Assembly (NCBI GenBank): GCA_043760555.1
Contig: JAYUOW010000074.1
Coordinates: forward strand, 1 to 5,687
Direction of reading: 5' to 3'
Length of the DNA stretch: 5,687 nt
Source of the DNA: JANMDR01 sp043760555
GTDB taxonomy: Bacteria > Pseudomonadota > Gammaproteobacteria > Burkholderiales > Usitatibacteraceae
Below are positions 1 to 5,687 of the stretch, in pieces. The notes under the pieces were generated by a model. The model searched no databases. It was not told the origin of the DNA and saw only the letters and a program-made list of their open reading frames with translations. How positions within the stretch are numbered: position 1 is the first letter of the stretch; every line of letters starts with the position of its first letter. A program made the position numbers and the translations under genes.

Positions 1-77
1 CTTTAGGTAACGATGCTGGCATGATTGGTGCGGCAAAATTGGCGTGGCAGAAATTGGAAGGCGCGCAAATAGTATGA
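1..77 (+). CDS. ROK-family sugar kinase, C-terminal end only (partial)
   Basis: Only the last 24 codons are present (frame starting at base 3, TGA at 75-77). The peptide begins LGNDAGMIGAAKLAW, which matches the C-terminal signature of ROK-family kinases (glucokinase, fructokinase, mannokinase, N-acetylmannosamine kinase), where an LGNDAG-IGAA type segment sits near the end of the sugar kinase fold. ROK enzymes phosphorylate a hexose with ATP in the cytoplasm. The catalytic DxGxT region, zinc motif and sugar-binding residues lie upstream of the window, so substrate cannot be read here. Its stop overlaps the start of the first permease gene (ATGA at 74-77), which places it in the same operon. 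With a GH38 mannosidase downstream, a kinase for released mannose or glucose is a reasonable inference. A ROK-type regulator (NagC/XylR-like) is possible, since regulators share this C-terminal segment, and the missing N-terminus would decide. Confidence 0.8.
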   Translation, partial: LGNDAGMIGAAKLAWQKLEGAQIV

Positions 78-955
78 AAAACCTACCGCCATTATTGAAA
101 GCGCTGGCGCCAATTTTCTTCCTAATACCAGCCTGCAGCATCGTGGGCATGTTCGTGATTTATCCCGCATTCAAAGCCATTTATTTGAGCTTTACTAATT
201 TCAATATGATTAGCGAAGCCAGTTTTATCGGCTTAGATAATTACCGCAAAATTATTGCAGATCCGTTTTTTCATGCGGCGTTAAAAAATACGTTGCTCTA
301 TCTCATTGTTGTGGTGCCGGTGCTAGTGGTGTTGCCCATATTGCTGGCGGTGCTTGTAAATAAAGCCGTTCCGGGCATTGCGTTTTTTCGCGCCGCTATT
401 TATTTGCCGGTTATTACATCATTGGTGGTAAGCGGTTTGGTGTGGAAATGGGTGTACGAAGAAAAAGGCATTCTCAATTATTTTTTATTAACCACCGGCA
501 TCACCGATAATCCCGTCGCGTTTTTAACTGATCCGACTTATGCCTTGTTTAGCGTCATGGCCGTGACCATTTGGAGCGGCATGGGCTATTACATGGTTAT
601 TTATTTAGCAGGGTTGCAGGCAATTCCGCGCCACTTGTACGAAGTTGCAGACGTTGAAGGCGTGAGTAAATTCCAGCAGTTAATTTACATCACCATTCCA
701 CTGCTGCGGCCGTCTATCGCGGTAGTGAGCGTGATGTCATCTATCGCCGCGATGAAGGTGTTTGAAGAAGTGTATGTGATGACCCAAGGCGGGCCGCTTG
801 ATTCCACCAAAACACTGGTGTTCTATATTTATGAATCCGCGTTTAGTGAGTTTGAAATGGGTTATGCCGCCGCCATTGGCGTGATGCTGTTTTTAATTAC
901 ATTAGTGTTGTCAGCGATTAACTTGCGGCTAACACGGGAAAAGGTAGCGCGATGA
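74..955 (+). CDS. Carbohydrate ABC transporter permease, MalF/UgpA-like
   Basis: This is a 293-residue inner-membrane permease of a binding-protein-dependent sugar importer (BPD_transp_1, CUT1 type), one half of the membrane channel. About six hydrophobic segments are visible, the first near residues 12-36 and the second near 73-95. Family landmarks include GLDNY at 53-57, the KNT segment at 71-73, FRAAIYLPVITS at 105-116 and the W-W-Y then G-LN pattern at 124-135. The EAA loop that docks on the ATPase is at about 190-212 (EVADVEGV followed by the IPLLRP segment). I start the gene at ATG 74 rather than an in-frame ATG at 44, because 74 forms an ATGA overlap with the kinase stop, gives the usual short charged N-terminus, and has GGAAGG at 56-61 as a somewhat distant ribosome binding site. 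The length is typical for the family. The sugar cannot be read from a permease. Confidence 0.93.
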   Translation: MKNLPPLLKALAPIFFLIPACSIVGMFVIYPAFKAIYLSFTNFNMISEASFIGLDNYRKIIADPFFHAALKNTLLYLIVVVPVLVVLPILLAVLVNKAVPGIAFFRAAIYLPVITSLVVSGLVWKWVYEEKGILNYFLLTTGITDNPVAFLTDPTYALFSVMAVTIWSGMGYYMVIYLAGLQAIPRHLYEVADVEGVSKFQQLIYITIPLLRPSIAVVSVMSSIAAMKVFEEVYVMTQGGPLDSTKTLVFYIYESAFSEFEMGYAAAIGVMLFLITLVLSAINLRLTREKVAR

Positions 956-1785
956 AAAAACCAAAACGCTTTTTGCCGCTTGCGCTGCGTTATTTAGGCC
1001 TTTCGTTGATGGTGCTATTTACCATCGGGCCTTTTTTGTGGCTGCTGTCTACCGCCTTAAAATCGGGCAATGAAAATATTTTTAGCTATCCGCCCAGCTT
1101 ATTGCCGCAAGAGCCAACACTAAAAAACTTCGTGCGTATTTTTGAATCACAGCCGTTTTTTACTTACTTAAAAAATAGCATTCTTGTAGCCAGTATTGCG
1201 GTAGTTTGTAATCTTACGTTCTCTTCGCTTGCCGCGTATCCATTGGCGCGTATGGATTTTAAGGGTAAAAAATTGATCTTCGGCATGCTGTTGGCATCCA
1301 TGATGATTCCCTTTCAATTGCTGATGATTCCGGTGTATCAGCTTGCGATTTCGCTTGGACTAAATAATAGCTATTTGGGCTTGGTTTTGCCGCACGCGTG
1401 TACTGCGTTCGGTATTTTCTTTATGCGCCAAGCGTTTTCTACTATTCCTAAAGCGGTTGAAGAAGCCGCGTTGATGGATGGTGTGAGTCGCCTAAAAATT
1501 TGGTTCTACGTGCTGCTGCCGCTGGTAAAACCATCGCTTGCCACGCTTGCTGTATTTAGTTTTATTGGCGTGTGGGGAGATTTTTTATGGCCGCTAATTA
1601 TCATTGACCAACCGGCGTTATTTACCTTGCCGCTTGGCGTTAACAGACTGGCCAGTGCGTTTTCGTTGGACTGGCGCTTGGTGGCTGCGGGTGCCATATT
1701 TTCGTTGTTACCGATTTTGATTTTCTTCACCTTCACGCAGCGTTATTTTATTGAGGGCGCAATGAAGGGCGCAGTAAAAGGATGA
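952..1785 (+). CDS. Carbohydrate ABC transporter permease, MalG/UgpE-like
   Basis: This is the second permease (277 residues) and partner of the MalF-like subunit in the inner-membrane channel. It has about six membrane segments, the first at roughly residues 13-36 followed by the GPFLWLLSTALKS pattern common in MalG-type proteins. The EAA loop is clear at about 171-192: EEAALMDGVSR, then LLPLVKP, close to the EAA---DG-...-LP---P consensus. The C-terminus (QRYFIEG...GAVKG) is the usual MalG-family ending. ATG 952 overlaps the previous stop as ATGA, and AAAAGG at 939-944 lies 7 bases upstream, an ideally placed ribosome binding site. The order MalF-like then MalG-like is the normal one. No ATPase or solute-binding protein gene lies in the window, so those parts must come from upstream or from another locus. 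Confidence 0.94.
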   Translation: MKKPKRFLPLALRYLGLSLMVLFTIGPFLWLLSTALKSGNENIFSYPPSLLPQEPTLKNFVRIFESQPFFTYLKNSILVASIAVVCNLTFSSLAAYPLARMDFKGKKLIFGMLLASMMIPFQLLMIPVYQLAISLGLNNSYLGLVLPHACTAFGIFFMRQAFSTIPKAVEEAALMDGVSRLKIWFYVLLPLVKPSLATLAVFSFIGVWGDFLWPLIIIDQPALFTLPLGVNRLASAFSLDWRLVAAGAIFSLLPILIFFTFTQRYFIEGAMKGAVKG

Positions 1786-4421
1786 ATACAAAAAGGATGA
1801 ACTCAAGAACGCTACACGTCGTTACCCAAACCCATTGGGATCGTGAATGGTATTTGCCGCACCAAACTTCTATCGCTCGCTTGTTGCAGGTGATGACAGA
1901 AGTGGTGGAGCAATTAGAATCAGGTCAGCTTGACACTTTTCTATTCGACGGCCAAACTGCGGCGTTTGAAGATTTGCTATTGCATGCTGAAGACGCCCTA
2001 ATTACGCGGGTTCGCAGCCTATGCGCAGCGAAGCGTATCGTGCTAGGGCCGTGGTACGTGATGGCGGATGAATTTTTGTGCGCAGGCGAATCGTTGTTGC
2101 GCAATCTTGAATGTGGCATGGCCGATGCGCGTGCTGCAGGCAATTGCCAAATGGTAGGTTATATGCCGGATAACTTTGGGCACATCAGCCAAATGCCGCA
2201 AATTTTGCGCAACTTCGGTATGGCTAGTGCGGTATTGTGGCGCGGCGCTGATGCAGTTGCGTCAGAGTTTGATTGGCAGGGTGCCGACGGCAGCGTCGTT
2301 GGCACAGTGTTTTTAACGCAAGGTTATTATCAACATCCATTTAATGTGCCCGATTGGCGTGGCGCGTTAGATAAATATTTGGCGCTCATCGCACCGCGCA
2401 CTACTGCGGTTAATTTGTTGCTCACCCAAGGTGGCGATCACCTACAGCCCGGTGCAAATTTGGCGGATAAACTAGCCGCATTTAATCAGACGCAACAGCA
2501 GTATGTAGCGCAGCCGAGCACGCTGGAAAATTTTACTAAAACGGTATTACAAGAGACGCACGGTAAGCGTGAAATCATCGCAGGCGAGTTGCGCCATAAT
2601 CAGCAAGCTTTTGTGTTGCCTGATGTGCTGTCTACGCGGCGTTATCTAAAGCATCTTAACCAAACGGCTGAAGATGCCCTATTGGGGCGCATCGAGCCGC
2701 TGTATGCCATGCTAAATATTGGCGCTGCGCTGCCGATAAAATACATTGAAGCTACGTGGCGTTTGCTTTTGCAGCAACATGCGCACGATTCAATTTGCGG
2801 TTGCAGCGTTGATAGTGTTCATGCTGAAATGGTTATCCGCTATCAACAATTATCGCAGCGCATTGACGCTTTACAAACGCGCGCTTGTGCTGCTGCAGGA
2901 TTAGTAAATTTAACGCAACATGGTGCGGTGCACGGCGCCAACACGGCGGCGGTATTTACTGATGATGCGGTCATTACGCTGTTTAATCCCAGTCCCAAAG
3001 CATTTTCTGGCGTGTCCGTGCATCGTGTGTTTCTAAAAGGGGAAGCCGCCAAACAGCTTCGCGTTGAAACAATTGACGGTATCGAAATGGCCGCTAGTTT
3101 ATTGAATGTTGAAGCAGGCAGTGAGTTTCATTCGCCGCTGGATGATTTTCCAGAGCGTATCGAAGGCGCATTTTACGAAATCGCCATACCGTGCCAATTG
3201 GGCGGCACCGCCGCACTTGGTCTGCGTATTGCGAAGGCTGTGGAGGCAGCGTTGCCAACAACGTTGCCAGCGGCCGCTGCATCAGCCGCAGCATCAGCCG
3301 CTATTGAAAATGCCAGCTACAAGGTATATCTGGCCGCTGATGCAACCCTAAATGTGCTGGATAAGGTGAGCGGTAAGCTGATAACGCAGGCGCTTGCTGT
3401 TGAATCAACAAGTGATGCTGGTGATAGTTATAATTTCTCGCCGCCGCCGCAAACGACTACTGTGCGCCAAGCCTGCTTTACCGTGCATTCGACGACTATT
3501 ACCCAGCATACGCAGGAACTCACCCTTGGCATAGAAATGCTGCTGCCAGAAGGGCTGTTGCCAGATCGTAGTGCGGTATCGCTCACGCAAGTTAAATGCA
3601 GCGGCACCCTGCGCATTCGTTTGGCAACCGATCAAACTGGTTTGCAGTGCAAGCTCATCTGGACTAACTTAGCGCGTGATCAACGCACGCGGCTGTGTGT
3701 TGCAATGCCTGAAGATGCCCTATTTACGGATACCTTCAGTGATGCTGCATTCTCTTGGGATACGCGCCCAGTGCGCTACACACGCATACCAGAGGCAATC
3801 AGTCGACAAGAAATGCCCGTTGCGGTGGAGCCTTCGCACAGCACGATAGTTGCAGGGCAAATTTACTTTTGCCATCGCGCGATGCAGGAATATGAAATGC
3901 AAAAGTCATCGCGCGGCGTGGCACTTGGCGTGACCATGGTACGCAGCATTGGCTGGATGTCGCGGCGCGATCTCATTACGCGCGGTGTGGGCGCAGGGCC
4001 CGTTATGGCAACGCCGGATGCGCAATGTTTGGGAACTGAAGTATTCGATTTTGAAGTGGGCGTTGTGCCAAAGAATGCAAAGGCTGCATCCTTTGCGCTC
4101 AACCGTGCGCAGCATTTGCGTCGGCCAATCGTGCAACTCCGTGGCTGTGCTGATTGCTGGCAATTGCCGTTGCGAATTGATAATGAAGCGCTGCAAATAA
4201 GCAGCTTGCGGCGCGTGGCGGATTACTTCGAGCTACGCTTGTGGAATCCATTGCCAACGGCAGAGCGGCTTAGCGTGAATAGTGTAGCGGGCTGGAAGTT
4301 CGCACCGGTGTACGCTGATGGGCGCGTGCTCCCAAAAGCAGAAGTATCGTCAAACACCTTTGTTGTAGCGCCTTTCGGGATGCTTACCTTGCGTGCGGTG
4401 TTGTCGAAAGCAACGCAATGA
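1782..4421 (+). CDS. GH38 alpha-mannosidase, cytoplasmic (MngB-like architecture)
   Basis: This 879-residue glycoside hydrolase family 38 enzyme is a retaining, zinc-dependent alpha-mannosidase. The catalytic N-terminal domain covers about residues 10-290 and opens with THWDREWY, giving expected zinc ligands His18 and Asp20. MPDNFGH gives Asp130, the expected nucleophile and zinc ligand, and GGDH holds Asp219, a possible acid/base residue. The helical middle domain (about 295-375) contains HAHDSICGCS, in which His335 is the expected fourth zinc ligand. The beta-rich C-terminal region starts near ITLFNP (398-403). From memory, length and landmarks (SDAGDSYNFSP at 544-554, R-IGW--RRDL at 721-731) resemble E. 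coli mannosylglycerate hydrolase MngB (877 residues), but substrate is not proven and free alpha-mannosides are equally possible. No signal peptide is present, since the catalytic motif begins by residue 17. Start 1782 forms an ATGA overlap with the permease gene; ATG 1797 in the same frame is an alternative. An Ala/Ser-rich insert lies at 497-507. Confidence 0.93.
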   Translation: MNTKRMNSRTLHVVTQTHWDREWYLPHQTSIARLLQVMTEVVEQLESGQLDTFLFDGQTAAFEDLLLHAEDALITRVRSLCAAKRIVLGPWYVMADEFLCAGESLLRNLECGMADARAAGNCQMVGYMPDNFGHISQMPQILRNFGMASAVLWRGADAVASEFDWQGADGSVVGTVFLTQGYYQHPFNVPDWRGALDKYLALIAPRTTAVNLLLTQGGDHLQPGANLADKLAAFNQTQQQYVAQPSTLENFTKTVLQETHGKREIIAGELRHNQQAFVLPDVLSTRRYLKHLNQTAEDALLGRIEPLYAMLNIGAALPIKYIEATWRLLLQQHAHDSICGCSVDSVHAEMVIRYQQLSQRIDALQTRACAAAGLVNLTQHGAVHGANTAAVFTDDAVITLFNPSPKAFSGVSVHRVFLKGEAAKQLRVETIDGIEMAASLLNVEAGSEFHSPLDDFPERIEGAFYEIAIPCQLGGTAALGLRIAKAVEAALPTTLPAAAASAAASAAIENASYKVYLAADATLNVLDKVSGKLITQALAVESTSDAGDSYNFSPPPQTTTVRQACFTVHSTTITQHTQELTLGIEMLLPEGLLPDRSAVSLTQVKCSGTLRIRLATDQTGLQCKLIWTNLARDQRTRLCVAMPEDALFTDTFSDAAFSWDTRPVRYTRIPEAISRQEMPVAVEPSHSTIVAGQIYFCHRAMQEYEMQKSSRGVALGVTMVRSIGWMSRRDLITRGVGAGPVMATPDAQCLGTEVFDFEVGVVPKNAKAASFALNRAQHLRRPIVQLRGCADCWQLPLRIDNEALQISSLRRVADYFELRLWNPLPTAERLSVNSVAGWKFAPVYADGRVLPKAEVSSNTFVVAPFGMLTLRAVLSKATQ
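3250..3302 (+). repeat. 12-bp-period imperfect repeats coding an Ala/Ser-rich linker in GH38
   Basis: Two adjacent 12-bp units, GCATCAGCCGCA (3279-3290) and GCATCAGCCGCT (3291-3302), differ at one base. Just upstream, CGTTGCCA occurs at 3250 and 3262, again 12 bases apart. The units are in frame and encode residues 490-507 of the mannosidase: two LP-containing steps, then alternating Ala runs and Ser. The segment sits immediately before a beta strand of the C-terminal region (IENASYKV), a likely surface linker, so small repeat expansions there would be tolerated. Slipped-strand duplication is the probable origin (inference). Confidence 0.7.
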
Positions 4422-5687
4422 TGGCGAAAAAAATTGTTGCGCTACCCGTTGATGGCCGCCCAGCAGTGCGCGAACAAGTGCGTGCGCTGGTGCAAATTGG
4501 CGGCTGTGAGTTTGTTGCGCCTGAAGTTGCGCAACTGGGGCATTTTCGACAAGCTGCAGATTGCGATTTTTTACGCACGTGGTTATTGGCGCAGGCTGAT
4601 ACGGCAGATGGCTTTGTGTTGTCGTTAGATATGCTGGTGTACGGTGGCTTGGTGCCATCGCGATTTTGTGCAGAATCGCTGGCGCAATTATTGCCGCGTT
4701 TGGATGTGCTGGTGGCGCTGAAACAGACCTACCCTGACAAGCCAATTTACGCTTTTGCAGCCACGATGCGGATGTCGAACAACAATGTCGCCGAAGAAGA
4801 AAAAACTTATTGGGCGCAGTACGGCACGCTAATTTGGGAATGGTCATTTTATAGCGATAAATTTTCGCAAACCAATGACAACGCCGATGAAGTAATAGCC
4901 AACGCCGCGCGGGCGCAAATTCCGGATGACGTCGCAGATGACTATTTAGAAACCCGTGCCCGTAATTTTGCAGTAACAAATGAAGCCTTGAATTTGCTGG
5001 AGGCAGGCATTATTGATCGGCTAATTTTGCCGCAGGACGATACCGCAGAATACGGTTTTAATATTGCGGAGCGCCGTGATTTGCAAGCTGAAATTAGTGC
5101 ACGTGATTTGGCGGATAGCGCTGTAATTTATGCTGGTGCCGATGAAGTGATGCATACCCTTTGCGCCCGCTTGGTGGCGTCATTTTATGCCGCGCCACCG
5201 CTGCGCATTTATTTGCACTTGTCTGATACCGAGGGCGCACAAACTTTGCGTGCGCTGTATGAAGACCGGCCAATTCTCGATTCTGTTGCCTCACAAATTG
5301 CCGCCGTAGGTGCAGTTTGCGTGCCTGATGCGGCGCAAGCTGATGTGATTTTATTGCTGCACACCCAAGGCCGTGCGCAGGGCGATTGGGCGATGCGCCG
5401 CGCGCTGCCTGCGCGCGCAGCAAGCTGTAATGCTAGCGCTGTGTGGTTGTCGCAGCTTGAAGCGTGGCACGCTGCTGGTAAACCTATTGCAGTTGCTGAT
5501 TGCGCGTATGCCAATGGTGGCGATCCAGAAATGCTTGTACTGTTGAATGCAAAAATCGGTCTACATAATTTGGCAGCCTATGCTGGGTGGAACACCGCCA
5601 GCAACACAATTGGTTGCGTGGTGGCGCAGTGCGTGCTGCAAAATACCGTAAATAATAGCCTGAAGACACCCGAAAATAGGGCGTCTT
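4418..5687 (+). CDS. DUF4127 family protein, C-terminus cut by window edge (partial)
   Basis: The frame is open for 423 codons and has no stop before the window ends. I recognise the pattern of the uncharacterised DUF4127 family: ALPVDGRP near the N-terminus (about 8-15), SLDMLVYGGLVPSR at 69-82, ATMRMSNN at 115-122, LPQDDTAEYGFN at 204-215, YAGADEV at 238-244, AYANGGDP at 363-370 and AGWNTASNTIG at 389-399. No biochemical role is known to me for this family. Members as I recall them are near 500 residues, so roughly the last 80 would be missing. No signal peptide or membrane segment is seen, so it is probably cytoplasmic. Start ATG 4418 overlaps the GH38 stop as ATGA and is followed at once by a second in-frame ATG (4421). 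No good ribosome binding site precedes either, which fits translational coupling to GH38. Repeated conserved Asp, Asn and Arg residues suggest an enzyme rather than a structural protein (inference). Confidence 0.85.
   Translation, partial: MMAKKIVALPVDGRPAVREQVRALVQIGGCEFVAPEVAQLGHFRQAADCDFLRTWLLAQADTADGFVLSLDMLVYGGLVPSRFCAESLAQLLPRLDVLVALKQTYPDKPIYAFAATMRMSNNNVAEEEKTYWAQYGTLIWEWSFYSDKFSQTNDNADEVIANAARAQIPDDVADDYLETRARNFAVTNEALNLLEAGIIDRLILPQDDTAEYGFNIAERRDLQAEISARDLADSAVIYAGADEVMHTLCARLVASFYAAPPLRIYLHLSDTEGAQTLRALYEDRPILDSVASQIAAVGAVCVPDAAQADVILLLHTQGRAQGDWAMRRALPARAASCNASAVWLSQLEAWHAAGKPIAVADCAYANGGDPEMLVLLNAKIGLHNLAAYAGWNTASNTIGCVVAQCVLQNTVNNSLKTPENRAS
5663..5687 (+). terminator. Terminator-like hairpin at the window edge (inside an open frame)
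   Basis: AAGACACCC (5663-5671) and GGGCGTCTT (5679-5687) form a 9-bp stem with one mismatch (A5668 against C5682) around the 7-base loop GAAAATA. The GC-rich inner stem with AA/TT at its base is the shape of a Rho-independent terminator, but the T tract that would prove it would lie beyond the window. The DUF4127 frame reads through it without a stop, while the other two plus-strand frames have stops just before it (TAA 5649, TAA 5653, TAG 5656, TGA 5661). It may be a true terminator, a chance hairpin in coding sequence, or one end of a longer inverted repeat. Confidence 0.35.

Noticed and set aside
44..73. Upstream in-frame ATG at 44 for the first permease, adding 10 residues
   Set aside because: It lies inside the kinase C-terminal coding sequence, adds an atypical N-terminus, and is out of line with the ATGA overlap used at every other junction.
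3106..3351. 81-codon plus-strand frame inside GH38
   Set aside because: It is a shifted-frame reading of the mannosidase, including the repeat region, and shows no independent motif or ribosome binding site.
4421..4423. Second ATG as the DUF4127 start
   Set aside because: It is possible and differs by one residue only, but 4418 matches the overlap pattern of the other junctions, so it was kept as the annotated start.
4350..4979. 209-codon open frame on the minus strand
   Set aside because: It lies opposite the GH38 3' end and the DUF4127 5' part, both of which have clear family motifs. Its translation is rich in His, Arg, Pro and Ala with no recognisable domain, as expected of an antisense shadow.
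5094..5514. Two overlapping minus-strand frames of about 100 codons
   Set aside because: They are antisense to the GADE to AYANGGDP part of the DUF4127 gene, with Ala/Arg/His-rich low-information translations; shadows of the real gene.
1..5687. Promoters, operators, riboswitches, tRNAs, IS elements or CRISPR arrays
   Set aside because: There is no intergenic space for a promoter, and I saw no spaced direct-repeat array, transposase motif, cloverleaf or terminal inverted repeat pair apart from the hairpin at the right edge.

Overview
The window is a stretch of one tightly packed operon. All genes are on the plus strand, there is no intergenic space, and there are no RNA genes, mobile elements or CRISPR arrays. 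It holds the last 24 codons of a ROK-family sugar kinase, two complete inner-membrane permeases of a carbohydrate ABC importer (MalF-like, then MalG-like), a complete 879-residue GH38 alpha-mannosidase, and a long C-terminally cut ORF. I recognise that last ORF as a member of the uncharacterised DUF4127 family. It is open from 4418 to the window edge.

All four gene junctions (74-77, 952-955, 1782-1785, 4418-4421) are the same 4-base ATGA overlap, in which the start of one gene contains the stop of the previous one. This argues for one transcript and coupled translation. The set suggests one pathway. The permeases, with a binding protein and ATPase that must be encoded elsewhere, bring in an alpha-mannoside. 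The GH38 enzyme lacks a signal peptide and would cleave it in the cytoplasm, and the ROK kinase would phosphorylate the released hexose. The DUF4127 protein is the unknown member, and its coupled position suggests a role in handling the same glycan. Pathway and substrate are inferences; the family assignments rest on motifs visible in the translations.

Organism: a bacterium, probably a Gram-negative proteobacterium (perhaps a gammaproteobacterial polysaccharide degrader). This is judged only from the moderate GC content, the mixed gcg/ttg/att codon use and the general look of the proteins, so the taxonomic guess is weak.

Layout: 1-77 ROK kinase tail; 74-955 permease 1; 952-1785 permease 2; 1782-4421 GH38; 4418-5687 DUF4127 (partial). 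The last 25 bases form a terminator-like hairpin whose right arm ends exactly at the window edge, while the DUF4127 frame is still open. No promoter is visible; it must lie upstream of the window.
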